Shown: positions 14,817 through 24,802 of the stretch, one piece after another
How positions within the stretch are numbered: position 1 is the first letter of the stretch
Layout of the letters: every line of letters begins with the position of its first letter
Assembly: GCF_000258515.1 (NCBI RefSeq)
Contig: NZ_AJLF01000001.1
Span: forward strand, 1-64,000
Length of the DNA: 64,000 bases
Direction of reading: 5' to 3'
DNA from: Thermococcus zilligii AN1
GTDB taxonomy: Archaea > Methanobacteriota_B > Thermococci > Thermococcales > Thermococcaceae
Program-made: the position numbers and the translations under genes
The notes under the pieces: model-generated
What the model was told of the DNA's origin: nothing
Database searches by the model: none
What the model saw: the letters and a program-made list of their open reading frames with translations, nothing else

Positions 14817-16712
14817 ATGGGGAAGCCCGTCTTCCTTGGCAAGGCTTACGTCAACTGGTGCGGAGAGTGCAACGTCCCGCTCATCGGGGACTCCTGCGCC
14901 GTCCATGGAAAGGAAGCCCTCTTCAGGCTTGACATAACTCCCCCGGGCGATTTAAGGTTCGCTTTTGAGAAGGACATCGAGTTCATCCGCTCTGTTTTCA
15001 GGGAGCACTACGGCGTTGACCCCGGCGAGCTCTTTGACGGCAAGGTGGTCCTCCTCAACAAAACCCCCGGCGAGGATGATGTCTATGAGATAATCCTTGA
15101 CGGCTACGTCTTCGGCTGGGTGCGCTTTGACCCGCTCGGGCTCAAATGGAAGCCCGGGCTCAAGGTGGAGGGGGCGATTGCCCTCTGGAAGCGCTTTGGA
15201 AAGTCCATGAAAAAGTGGGTAATCATCGACAGGGGCGCGGTTGAACCCATTCTGAACGGCTCCAACCTCCTCGCGGTCGGGGTAATCGAGGCCGAGCCGA
15301 GCATAAGGCGCGGGGATGATGTCGTCCTAATCTCGGAGGAGGGGGACGTCGTTGCCACCGGGATAGCGAAGAAGGACTACACGGGGTTAACCAGCAGGGA
15401 GCGCGGCACGGGAGTGAAGGTCAGACACCAGAAGTCTGTCAACTACCGCGAGGGGAAGAAAGCAACGATGGAGGAAGTTCTCCGTGCTAACAGCATCGAG
15501 CTCGAGAAGAAGGTGGAGGAAGCGAGGCGCTTCATGAGGAAGACCGCGAGCAGGTATTCAGACCTTCCGGTGGCAGTAGCATTCTCCGGCGGAAAGGACA
15601 GCCTGGCCGTCCTCGGGCTGGCTTTGGAGGAGTTCGGGGGAGACTTCACAGTCTTCTTCAACAACACCGGCATAGAATTCCCGGAGACGCTTGAATACGT
15701 GGAAGAGCTGAGGAGGGAGCTCGAGCCAAAGGGGGTGAAGTTCATAGTTGCCGACGCCGGCGACGCCTTCTGGAGGGCGATAAATGTTTTTTCGCCGCCT
15801 GGAAGGGACTACCGCTGGTGCTGTAAGGTCACAAAGCTCGGCCCGATAACGCTCGCCATAAAAGAGAACTATCCCAAAGGCGTCCTCATGTTCGTTGGCC
15901 AGAGGAAGTACGAGAGCATAAACCGTTTTAACCAGCCCAGAGTGTGGAGGAACCCCTGGGTGCCGAACGAGACCGGCGCTTCGCCCATATTCCACTGGCG
16001 CGCGCTGGAGACGTGGCTCTACCTGTTCTCCAGGAAACTGAAGTACAACCCCCTCTACGAGGACCGCCTGGACAGGATAGGCTGCTTCCTCTGTCCCAGC
16101 TCTTCCCTGGCCGAGCTCTACACGCTGAAGGAGGAGAAGCCCGAACTCTGGGGCAGGTGGGAGAGCGAGCTCAGGCGCTGGCAGAAACGCTTCAACATGC
16201 CGGACGAGTGGATCACCTACGGTTTCTGGCGCTGGAAGAAGTTGAGCAGGGGCGAGAAAGCCATTGCGGGAGAACTCGGCGTTGAAATTCCCGGGGAGCG
16301 CTCCTGGGAGCCGGTGAGGGTGGAGATAAGGGAAACCGGGGAAGGCTACGAGCTGGAGTTCAGCACGGTTCTCAACAAAAAGCGCATCCTTGAGGTAGCC
16401 CCAATACTCGGCGAGGTCAAGGTGGAGGAGAGCGTCGTTAAGGCGGGAGAAGTGGAGTTTCTGACGGGAACGAGGAAAGCTAAGGCCCCCAACGTGGAGG
16501 AAGCCTGGAACGCCTACTATCTTGTAAAGAGGGCCTACGAGTGCGTTGGCTGTGGTGTCTGCGTTGGAAAATGCCCGGAGGGAGCTTTGAGCATAGATGA
16601 GAGGAGCAAGAAGATAGTGGTCGACCGGGACAGCTGCGTTCACTGCAGGGAGTGCATGGAGGTCTGCCCGCTGCTGAAGATCAAGAACCCGAGGGAGGGG
16701 AGCCAGCTCTGA
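14817..16712 (+). CDS. PAPS-reductase-family PP-loop protein with zinc finger, PUA and ferredoxin domains
   Basis: The protein has 631 residues. An N-terminal zinc-binding region (about 16-28; CGEC...C) is followed by a PUA-like RNA-binding domain (about 135-205), a PP-loop ATP-pyrophosphatase domain of the phosphoadenylylsulfate reductase family (SGGKDSLAVL near 256, WCCKVTKLGP near 340), a cysteine pair (CFLCPSS, about 422) and a C-terminal 2x[4Fe-4S] ferredoxin domain (CVGCGVCVGKCP near 577, CVHCRECMEVCP near 606). Family members are usually annotated as sulfate-assimilation enzymes, but the PUA and ferredoxin parts fit a redox-dependent thiolation or RNA-modifying role better. The true substrate is not evident. 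Confidence 0.85.
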   Translation: MGKPVFLGKAYVNWCGECNVPLIGDSCAVHGKEALFRLDITPPGDLRFAFEKDIEFIRSVFREHYGVDPGELFDGKVVLLNKTPGEDDVYEIILDGYVFGWVRFDPLGLKWKPGLKVEGAIALWKRFGKSMKKWVIIDRGAVEPILNGSNLLAVGVIEAEPSIRRGDDVVLISEEGDVVATGIAKKDYTGLTSRERGTGVKVRHQKSVNYREGKKATMEEVLRANSIELEKKVEEARRFMRKTASRYSDLPVAVAFSGGKDSLAVLGLALEEFGGDFTVFFNNTGIEFPETLEYVEELRRELEPKGVKFIVADAGDAFWRAINVFSPPGRDYRWCCKVTKLGPITLAIKENYPKGVLMFVGQRKYESINRFNQPRVWRNPWVPNETGASPIFHWRALETWLYLFSRKLKYNPLYEDRLDRIGCFLCPSSSLAELYTLKEEKPELWGRWESELRRWQKRFNMPDEWITYGFWRWKKLSRGEKAIAGELGVEIPGERSWEPVRVEIRETGEGYELEFSTVLNKKRILEVAPILGEVKVEESVVKAGEVEFLTGTRKAKAPNVEEAWNAYYLVKRAYECVGCGVCVGKCPEGALSIDERSKKIVVDRDSCVHCRECMEVCPLLKIKNPREGSQL

Positions 16713-16790
16713 TCTGGGATTTGGCAGCAGGCTAACTCCGGCATGGGCACCTTTATAAACTCCTTTGCTTTTCTCCCACCGGTGAGGAAA

Positions 16791-17402
16791 ATGGAGGAGA
16801 TATCTGTCTGCCCCGAGTGCGGGAGCGAGAACGTTGAGGTGATAAGGGAGAGGGGGAGGGAGCTAACGCTGAGATGTAACGAGTGCAACAACGTCTGGCA
16901 CGTTACGCTTCCCAGGCTGGTTAAGGTTCCCCTCGTGGTCAGCAAGCACGAGGTCAGCTTCAAAACCTTCGCGGAGCTTCCGGAGGGCGAGGAGATCAGC
17001 GTGGGCGACATAGTGGAGACCGAAGAAGACGAGGTTCGGATTACGGGCATAGAACTGGAGGAGAACAGGCGCGTCAACCGGGCCAGGGTGGGGGAGGTCA
17101 AGACCCTCTGGGGCGAGAGTTTAACCTACCCGAAGGTCATCAAGGTGTCCATCTACCTGCCCGGGGGTATGACGCAGTCCTTCCGCGTCATGGTTCCGAG
17201 GGATGAGGAGTTCGCGGTTGGGGAGGTCGTCGAGGTTGGCGGCTACACCTTCAAAATCGAGAAGATCAAGACGGAGGGAAAGATGCTCCAAAACGGAAAG
17301 GCCCGGGCAGAGGAGATAATGGCCCTGATGGGGCACCCCATCACGGGGGCCAAGGCCAGGAGAAGCCTTAAACTTTACCGGGGCTATGAGGAGGAATCCT
17401 GA
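16791..17402 (+). CDS. zinc-ribbon protein with beta-rich C-terminus (HVO_0476-like)
   Basis: The protein has 203 residues from ATG 16791, with GGTGAGG ahead and a TATA box (CTTTATAAAC) at about 16751; an earlier in-frame ATG lies upstream of the likely transcription start. Residues 1-35 hold a zinc ribbon (CPECGSENVEV...CNECNNVWHV). The rest is beta-rich with repeated hairpins (GDIVETEEDEVRITGIELEE; GEVVEVGGYTFKIEKI), which suggests one or two small barrels that could bind nucleic acid. It appears to match the archaeal HVO_0476 zinc-finger family. The precise function is unknown. Confidence 0.75.
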   Translation: MEEISVCPECGSENVEVIRERGRELTLRCNECNNVWHVTLPRLVKVPLVVSKHEVSFKTFAELPEGEEISVGDIVETEEDEVRITGIELEENRRVNRARVGEVKTLWGESLTYPKVIKVSIYLPGGMTQSFRVMVPRDEEFAVGEVVEVGGYTFKIEKIKTEGKMLQNGKARAEEIMALMGHPITGAKARRSLKLYRGYEEES

Positions 17403-17449
17403 GCTGATGAGTGATGAGCTTGGCCGCTCCCGAGCCCGTGGTGATGTCC

Positions 17450-17626
17450 ATGGAGCGTAAAACGGCCTATCGGATGCTCCTTTTTCTCGTCCTTATTTTA
17501 ACGGCCGCTTACACCCTCGGCCTTGCCGGCCTCCTGCCCTTCAGGGTGAGCTACTACATCACTATCTTCATGCTTCTCCTCTTCGTGGTCCTCCGGGCCG
17601 GGGCCAGATTTTCTACAGCTATTTGA
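17450..17626 (+). CDS. small two-TM membrane protein
   Basis: The protein has 58 residues from ATG 17450, with GGTGA at a suitable distance; earlier ATGs at 17411 and 17414 would add a short unsupported extension. It has two hydrophobic helices (about 8-25 and 31-48) separated by LLPFRVSYY. It lies 48 bases downstream of the zinc-ribbon gene and may be co-transcribed. The family is not recognised. Confidence 0.55.
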   Translation: MERKTAYRMLLFLVLILTAAYTLGLAGLLPFRVSYYITIFMLLLFVVLRAGARFSTAI

Positions 17627-17702
17627 TCTGGAGGCGGGGTCTCGTTGAGGGCTCTGAACAAAACTCCGCATCAACTTCCCCCGTTTATCCCAAAATGCTT
17701 AA

Positions 17703-19208
<1,506 letters not shown>

Positions 19209-19226
19209 TTAACAAAAACATGTAAA
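19209..19226. promoter_or_regulatory. purine-type dyad before the formate dehydrogenase gene
   Basis: TTAAC-N8-GTAAA lies directly after the guaB stop and upstream of the TATA-like element (CTTTTTATTTTT, about 19242-19253) of the formate dehydrogenase gene. It is a weaker match than those of purC and purS but has the same spacing. Confidence 0.4.
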
Positions 19227-19281
19227 TTGGCCCCGGAAAAACTTTTTATTTTTGCACTTCTTTTGTCAATCGGGTGATGGC

Positions 19282-21282
19282 GTGAGCGGGCTCAGGAGTG
19301 TTGTGTGCCCCTACTGCGGCTTTGGCTGTAAGTTGCTCGTAGACCCAAAAACCCTGAGAGTAAAACCCCACCACGGCGAGCCGAACAGGGGAAAGCTCTG
19401 CCCGAAAGGCCTCCACGCGGCTGAGGTGGTCACCTCAAAGGACAGGCTCAAGAGGCCCCTTAAGAGGGTCGGCTCCGCGATGGTTCCGATAAGCTGGGGC
19501 AGGGCTATTGAGGAGATAGCGAACAGACTCCTCGAAATCCGCGAGCTCTACGGCCCGGACGCGGTCGCTTTCATAGCTTCCTCAAAGGTCAGCAACGAGG
19601 AGAACTACCTCCTCCAGAAGATAGCCCGCCTATTTGGGACTAACAACATCGACAACTGTGCTCGCTTATGCCACGAGGCTTCTGTTCACGCCCTAAAGCT
19701 GGCCGTTGGGACAGGCGCTCAAACCAACCCCTACGAAGACCTCGAGGGCTTTAACGCGATACTCATCTGGGGCTACAACCCAGCGGAGACTCACCCGGTT
19801 GTCATGGATTATATCCTGAGGGCAAAGCGGAAGGGGGCAAAGTTAATCGTCGTTGACGTCAGGGAGACCAGGACTATGGCTCTTGCCGACTACAAGCTCA
19901 TTATAAGGCCCGGAACCGACATAACCCTCGCCAACGCCATGATGCACGTGGTAATCCGGGAAGAGCTCTACAACGAGGACTTCGTCCGCTCCAGGACGAG
20001 GGGTTTCTCAGAGGTGAAGATGACTGTCAGGAAGTACACACCGGAGTACGCTGAGAGGGTAACCGGAATTCCGGCAGAGACCATAAGGGAAGCCGCGAGG
20101 GCCTTCGCCTTGGCTGGAAGCGGCGCGATAATGTGGGGGATGGGCCTTACACAGCACGTCTCCGGGGTTGAGAACGTCCTGGCCATTATAGACCTCGCCT
20201 TGCTGCTCGGCTACATTGGCGAGCGCGGTGGCCTCTACCCAATGCGAGGCCAGAACAACGTGCAGGGGGCGGCATACATGGGCGCGCTGAGCGAGTTCCT
20301 GCCAGGTTACGTTCCGCTGACAGATCGGCGCTTCAGGAAGCGCGTCGCCTCTATCTGGGGCGTTGAGGATCTTCCGACGGAGAGGGGGCTTTATCTGACG
20401 GAGCTCTGGGATGAGGTGGAGGAGGGCAACCTGAGGGCGCTCTACATCGTCGGCGAGAATCCAGCGGTTAGCGAGGCTGATTTCACACGGGTTAGAGAAG
20501 CCCTCAGAAAGCTCGACCTCCTCGTAGTTCAGGACATCTTCCCGACGAGAACGGCCCGCTACGCCCACTACCTCCTGCCGGCAGCGGCCTTCTGCGAGAA
20601 GAGCGGGAGCTACATGAACAGCGAGAGGAGAATCCAGTGGAGCGAAAAGGCCTGTGAACCCCACGCCGACTCAAAACCCGACTGGGAGGTTCTGACGATG
20701 CTCGGAAGGGCACTTGGCCTGCCAGGTTTCAACTACTCGAGCGTTGAGGAAGTAACGGCGGAATACTTCAGGCTCTTCCCGGAGCTTGAGGAAAGGACTG
20801 TAGAAGAGCTGAAGAACCCGGACGGAATTTTCCTGCCGAGGAAGAGGCTCCACACCTGGGAGTTCGCAACACCCGACGGAAAGGCGAGGCTTATAGCGGT
20901 TGAGCAGATATCGCCCTGGGAGACGCCCGATGAGGAATACCCCTTAGTTCTCACCACGGTGAGGCTGATAAGCCACTACAACACCGGTGAAATGACGCTC
21001 AGGAGCCCCTCACTTGCCAAGCTGGCTGGAGAACCGGAGGCGCTGATAAGCGAAAGGGACGCGGATAAGCTTGGGATCGCCGATGGGGACTGGGTGGAGA
21101 TAGAGACGAGGCGCGGAAGGATAAGGATGCGCGCGAAGGTTGGCGGTGTCCCCCAGGGAGTTGTTGCGGTCCCCTTCCACTTCAAGGCCAACAGGCTCAC
21201 CGGCTCGGCCCTCAACAAGGCGGGAACGCCGGAGTTCAAGTATTCGGCCTGCAGGGTGAGGAAAGTTCCGGAAGGCCGTTGA
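19282..21282 (+). CDS. fdhA: formate dehydrogenase alpha subunit, molybdopterin/tungstopterin type
   Basis: The 666-residue protein starts at GTG 19282, eight bases after GGTGA. It has an N-terminal [4Fe-4S] site (CPYCGFGC...LCPKG), the molybdopterin-binding domains and a C-terminal dinucleotide-binding domain (about 560-666). The catalytic position, Sec in bacterial FdhF, is Cys in CARLCHEASV (about residue 130). It interconverts formate and CO2; in Thermococcales the metal is often tungsten. No FdhB, hydrogenase or formate-transporter gene is beside it. It lies between guaB and purF with a purine-type dyad in front, which suggests that it makes formate for PurT and PurP. Related oxidoreductases cannot be fully excluded. 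Confidence 0.85.
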   Translation: MSGLRSVVCPYCGFGCKLLVDPKTLRVKPHHGEPNRGKLCPKGLHAAEVVTSKDRLKRPLKRVGSAMVPISWGRAIEEIANRLLEIRELYGPDAVAFIASSKVSNEENYLLQKIARLFGTNNIDNCARLCHEASVHALKLAVGTGAQTNPYEDLEGFNAILIWGYNPAETHPVVMDYILRAKRKGAKLIVVDVRETRTMALADYKLIIRPGTDITLANAMMHVVIREELYNEDFVRSRTRGFSEVKMTVRKYTPEYAERVTGIPAETIREAARAFALAGSGAIMWGMGLTQHVSGVENVLAIIDLALLLGYIGERGGLYPMRGQNNVQGAAYMGALSEFLPGYVPLTDRRFRKRVASIWGVEDLPTERGLYLTELWDEVEEGNLRALYIVGENPAVSEADFTRVREALRKLDLLVVQDIFPTRTARYAHYLLPAAAFCEKSGSYMNSERRIQWSEKACEPHADSKPDWEVLTMLGRALGLPGFNYSSVEEVTAEYFRLFPELEERTVEELKNPDGIFLPRKRLHTWEFATPDGKARLIAVEQISPWETPDEEYPLVLTTVRLISHYNTGEMTLRSPSLAKLAGEPEALISERDADKLGIADGDWVEIETRRGRIRMRAKVGGVPQGVVAVPFHFKANRLTGSALNKAGTPEFKYSACRVRKVPEGR

Positions 21283-21301
21283 TTACAGCTCAGGCTTCAC
21301 G

Positions 21302-22645
21302 TTAGAACCTGAACGCCCACTCTGGGTAATCCCCCGTGAGGCAGGCCATGCAGAGCTCTTCCCTGCCAACTGCCCTTTTCAAGCCTTCGACGCTCAGGTA
21401 TGCCAGACTGTCAGCCCCTATCGCTTCCCTGACATTTTCAACGCTCCCAAAGGCCGCTATGAGCTCGTGCCTCGTCGGTATGTCTATCCCCATGTAGCAG
21501 GGGTGCCTTATCGGTGGCGACGCTATCCTCACATGCACCTCCCTTGCCCCGGCCTCCCTGAGCATGGAAACTATCCTCCTCATCGTAGTGCCTCTGACTA
21601 TGGAGTCGTCAACCAAAACCACCCTCTTCCCGCCCACGACTTCCCTCACCGGCGAAAGCTTCAGCCTAACCTTCAGCTCGCGGTTGAACTGGCCCGGCGT
21701 TATGAAAGTTCTCCCTATGTAGCGATTCTTTATCAGCCCCTCGGCGTAGGGAATCCCGCTCTCCATCGAAAAGCCGAGTGCGGCGGCCCTTCCAGAGTCG
21801 GGAACATCTATGACTACTTCTCCGCTGGCGGGGCTTTCTTTTGCGAGTTCCCTGCCCATCCTGACCCTCGCCGAATAGACGTTGACGCCGTCGATGGTAC
21901 TATCCGGCCTGGCGAAATAGATGTATTCAAAAACGCAACCGTGGTGCCTTTCCTCTGCCATGACCCTGCTCTCCACAGATTCCCCGTCCAGCAGAAAGAC
22001 TTCCCCGGGCTTAACGTCCCTTATCCTCTCCCTCTCCTCCACGAAGAGCCCTATGGCCGGGTCCTCGCTCGCGAAGTAGTGGCCGTCTCCCCTCCCGTAG
22101 CTGAGGGGCCTGAAGCCAACGGGATCCCTCGCCACAAGTATCTTCCCGTCGAAGAGAAATGCAACCGAGTAGGCGCCTTTAACCTCGTCAAAAACGGCTT
22201 TCATGGCCTCGAACTCGTCGTTGCTCTCCCTGAGGTGCCAGAGGAAGGAAACCCCGAGGAGCTCGGAATCAATTGAGTGGTGGAATTTAACCCCCCTTTT
22301 CTCGTACTCCCTCCTTAGCGGCAGGAAGTTTGTGAGCGTCCCGTTGTGGGCTACGGCTATTCTCTTTCCACAGCACTCCGTCTCGAGAGGCTGGGTCTCG
22401 GTGGGGGAGCCCGACGTTGAATAGCGGACGTGGGCTATCGCGAGGTTTGATTTGAGCTTGGCTAAAACGGGCCCCCTGAAAACGTCCTGTACGAGGCCTA
22501 ACCCAGAAAGCGTCCTTATCCTGTGCCTCCAGACGCTTATCCCGGCGCTCTCCTGTCCGCGGTGCTGGAGGGCTATGAGGGCGTAGTAGGCTTTCTTTGG
22601 TGCGTCCTCTGAGACCGTCGCAAAGATACCGCACTTCTCCCTCAA
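21302..22645 (-). CDS. purF: amidophosphoribosyltransferase
   Basis: The 447-residue enzyme makes phosphoribosylamine from PRPP and glutamine, the first step of purine synthesis. The N-terminal glutaminase has its catalytic Cys as residue 5 (MREKCGIFA), so the first four residues must be removed, together with RYSTSG and AHNGTL. The C-terminal transferase has the PRPP loop [13 protein letters not shown]. Cysteines near the C-terminus (CYMG, CMACL) may ligate an Fe-S cluster as in the Bacillus enzyme. The start is probably TTG 22645 behind GGTGG. It is divergent from purC. Confidence 0.95.
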   Translation of the reverse strand: MREKCGIFATVSEDAPKKAYYALIALQHRGQESAGISVWRHRIRTLSGLGLVQDVFRGPVLAKLKSNLAIAHVRYSTSGSPTETQPLETECCGKRIAVAHNGTLTNFLPLRREYEKRGVKFHHSIDSELLGVSFLWHLRESNDEFEAMKAVFDEVKGAYSVAFLFDGKILVARDPVGFRPLSYGRGDGHYFASEDPAIGLFVEERERIRDVKPGEVFLLDGESVESRVMAEERHHGCVFEYIYFARPDSTIDGVNVYSARVRMGRELAKESPASGEVVIDVPDSGRAAALGFSMESGIPYAEGLIKNRYIGRTFITPGQFNRELKVRLKLSPVREVVGGKRVVLVDDSIVRGTTMRRIVSMLREAGAREVHVRIASPPIRHPCYMGIDIPTRHELIAAFGSVENVREAIGADSLAYLSVEGLKRAVGREELCMACLTGDYPEWAFRF

Positions 22646-22659
22646 CGTCCCACCGTCCT

Positions 22660-22677
22660 TTGACGTTTACGTGCTTA
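22660..22677. promoter_or_regulatory. candidate purine-regulon dyad at the purF promoter
   Basis: TTGAC-N8-GCTTA overlaps the minus-strand TATA element (TTTATAAGC) of purF, a position at which a bound protein would block transcription. Confidence 0.5.
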
Positions 22678-22736
22678 TAAATGCCTTTGGCCCTGCACTT
22701 CTTTACAGGTTTCAGTTTAAAAACCTTGCCCAGCGA

Positions 22737-22754
22737 TTGACTTTTAAATGTCAA
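22737..22754. promoter_or_regulatory. candidate purine-regulon dyad at the purC promoter
   Basis: TTGAC-TTTTAAAT-GTCAA is a perfect 5-8-5 dyad. It lies just upstream of the TATA-like CCTTAAAAACC of purC and 92 bases from the purF start. Confidence 0.6.
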
Positions 22755-22801
22755 AAAATCCTTAAAAACCCAAAAAATTTTACATAAAAATGGTGATGCC
22801 C

Positions 22802-23509
22802 GTGCAGGTCTACGAGGGAAAGGCCAAGAGGGTTATCCCTCTCGACGAGGGAAAGGTCGTGATGGAGTTCAAGGACGATGCGACGGCCTTCGATGGGAGT
22901 AAGAGGGCCCAGTTCAGGGGCAAGGGCTGGCTCAACGCCCAGATAAGCGCCCACCTCTTCAGGGTTCTCGAGGAGAAGGGCATAAAGACGCACTTCATCG
23001 GCGTTGCAGGCGATAACAAGCTAATCGTCGAGAGGCTTGACATGTATCCCCTCGAGGTCGTGGTTAGGAACGTCGTTGCCGGAAGCCTGAAGAAGCGCCT
23101 CCCCCTGGAAGAGGGAACCGAGTTGAAGGAGCCAATAGTCGAGCTCTACTACAAGAACGACTCCCTCCACGACCCGATGATAAACTACTACCACGCAAGG
23201 ATCCTCGGCATAGAGGAGCCTGAAATAAAGGAAATGGAGAGGATAGCCCTCAGAGTGAACGAAGTCCTTAAGGAGTACTTCAGGGAGCGCGGGATAATTC
23301 TGGTCGACTTCAAGCTCGAGTTCGGGAAGAACGGCAGGGGCGAGATTGTCCTGGGCGATGAGATAAGCCCGGACACCTGCCGCTTCTGGGACGCGAAAAC
23401 CGGAAAGAGCCTCGACAAAGACGTGTTCCGCTTTGACAAGGGCGACCTCATTGAGGCCTACGAGGAGCTCTACGCAAGGCTCACGGGCGAAACTCCGGGT
23501 CGTGAATGA
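22802..23509 (+). CDS. purC: SAICAR synthase
   Basis: The 235-residue enzyme joins aspartate to CAIR using ATP. The GTG at 22802 follows GGTGATGCCC, the start context seen in several purine genes here; an in-frame ATG at 22790 lies in the binding site. Motifs are VYEGKAKRV, the ATP-binding DDATAFDG, VRNVVAGSL, and the catalytic block LVDFKLEFG...LGDEISPDTCR. Confidence 0.96.
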   Translation: MQVYEGKAKRVIPLDEGKVVMEFKDDATAFDGSKRAQFRGKGWLNAQISAHLFRVLEEKGIKTHFIGVAGDNKLIVERLDMYPLEVVVRNVVAGSLKKRLPLEEGTELKEPIVELYYKNDSLHDPMINYYHARILGIEEPEIKEMERIALRVNEVLKEYFRERGIILVDFKLEFGKNGRGEIVLGDEISPDTCRFWDAKTGKSLDKDVFRFDKGDLIEAYEELYARLTGETPGRE

Positions 23510-23550
23510 TTAAAACCGTTTTAACAGCTTTTCTCGTTTTCCCTTTCTAC
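23510..23550 (+). terminator. palindrome and T-rich tract after purC
   Basis: Immediately after the purC stop is the palindrome TTAAAACCGTTTTAA (23510-23524), followed by T-rich sequence (TTTTCTCGTTTT). This is a plausible termination site. The rest of the gap to 23631 shows nothing else. Confidence 0.45.
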
Positions 23551-23631
23551 GCCCAACCCCATATTCCTCCACGGCGTCCCCTACAAGCTTGGTTAGGTTC
23601 TAAAGGAGGGCCAAAAAAGTAGGGAGGGAGT

Positions 23632-24636
23632 TTAAAGCCTTACCCCGTAGTTCTCCACCCTTATCCCCGGCTCCCTCGTGACGGTTCCAAGCTCAAAGCT
23701 CTCGTAATACCTGTTGAGGACTTCGAGGGCTTCCTCCTTCTCCTCCCGGGGCACTATGGCCATCATGCCAACACCCATGTTGAATACCCTGAACATCTCC
23801 TCCAGGGGGACGCCGCTATCGTGGATGAGCCTGAAGATTCCCCCCATCGGGGGCATCTCCAGCGAGAAGCCGTAGTTTGTGAGACGCCTGAGGTTGAGCA
23901 GCCCGCTGCCGGTTATGTGCGCCAGTCCGTGAACATTGACGCTCTTAAGGAGCTCAAGAACTGGCCTGACGTATATTCTCGTCGGCTCCAAAAGCCACTC
24001 CCAGAGCTTTTTGCCTTCATACTCATAATCAAGGCCGTATTTTGGGATCAAAAGCTTCCTCGCCAGCGTTAGGCCATTGGAATGGATCCCGGAGCTGGAA
24101 ATCCCTATGACTGCATCGCCGGGCCTTATTGCTTCACCGGTTATGACTTTTTTGTCCCCGATAATGCCAATGGCCATCCCCGCCAGGTCAAAGCCGTTTA
24201 TGAGGTCGGGCATAACCGCCGTCTCGCCGCCAACTATCGCTATCCCCGCCTGCCTGGCCCCCTCGTAGAGCCCCCTGGCTATCTCGGAGAAGACTTTCTC
24301 GTCCGGTTCCCTGACGGCTAAATAGTCAACGAGAGCGACCGGCTCCGCCCCGACGCAGAGCAGGTCGTTAACGTTCATTGCTATCATGTCTATACCGATC
24401 GTGTCGAACTTTCCGACAGCTTCCGCAACTAAAACCTTCGTTCCAACGCCGTCTGTCTTCATGGCAAGATAGAAGTCCCCGAAATCCAGAACAGCGGCGT
24501 AGTGGCCGATTTCCTCAACCGGTTCGCCGATTTTGCCTTTCCTGAACTCGAAGGTTGCCTCTGCGAGCGATATTATCCCCCTCAGGGCTATGGTAGTTTT
24601 CTCGTCATCGACTCCGGCCTGGGCGTAGGTCAGCAT
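23632..24636 (-). CDS. purM: AIR synthase (phosphoribosylformylglycinamidine cyclo-ligase)
   Basis: The 334-residue enzyme closes the imidazole ring, converting FGAM to AIR with ATP. The ATG at 24636 follows GGTGGTGCCC. Motifs include [20 protein letters not shown], the [13 protein letters not shown] block, [11 protein letters not shown] and [11 protein letters not shown]. It is divergent from the surface-locus regulator gene at 24803. Confidence 0.96.
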   Translation of the reverse strand: MLTYAQAGVDDEKTTIALRGIISLAEATFEFRKGKIGEPVEEIGHYAAVLDFGDFYLAMKTDGVGTKVLVAEAVGKFDTIGIDMIAMNVNDLLCVGAEPVALVDYLAVREPDEKVFSEIARGLYEGARQAGIAIVGGETAVMPDLINGFDLAGMAIGIIGDKKVITGEAIRPGDAVIGISSSGIHSNGLTLARKLLIPKYGLDYEYEGKKLWEWLLEPTRIYVRPVLELLKSVNVHGLAHITGSGLLNLRRLTNYGFSLEMPPMGGIFRLIHDSGVPLEEMFRVFNMGVGMMAIVPREEKEEALEVLNRYYESFELGTVTREPGIRVENYGVRL

Positions 24637-24677
24637 GGGCACCACCGCTACACCTTACCTCCGGTTCCTTAAAAGCT

Positions 24678-24737
24678 TTGCCATTTTTGTGCTTAAAAAA
24701 TTTGATTTGACTTAAACTTTTGACATCAAAATGCTAA
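24678..24737. promoter_or_regulatory. two purine-type dyads upstream of purM
   Basis: TTGCC-N8-GCTTA (24678-24695) and TTGAC-N8-GCTAA (24720-24737) lie between purM and the divergent gene at 24803, with a further TTGAC at 24707. Bases 24678-24699 are identical, 22 of 22, to 34509-34530 upstream of purT. Confidence 0.5.
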
Positions 24738-24750
24738 AGGATCGACCCGC

Positions 24751-24780
24751 CGTTCGAGAAACTGGCTAAAGATTATAAGA
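24751..24780 (+). promoter_or_regulatory. extended promoter element, copy 1 of 3
   Basis: The pattern CGTTCGA, a 4-base spacer, CTGGCTAAAG and TTATAAG recurs upstream of 29233 and 31293. It includes the TATA box (24772-24779) and would start transcription close to the ATG at 24803, giving a leaderless or nearly leaderless message. Confidence 0.6.
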
Positions 24781-24802
24781 GCCCAGGTACAAAACCTAAG
24801 CT

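Noticed and set aside
15558-16643. 361-codon open frame on the minus strand
   Set aside because: It lies wholly within the PAPS-reductase-family gene, whose frame contains clear motifs; the opposite frame has no start signal and the low-complexity composition of antisense GC-rich codons.
19650-19690. Selenocysteine at the formate dehydrogenase active site
   Set aside because: The catalytic position is a plain Cys codon (TGC in CARLCHEA); there is no in-frame TGA.
20008-20664. 218-codon open frame opposite fdhA
   Set aside because: Antisense of a gene with Fe-S and molybdopterin motifs throughout; no recognisable protein features.
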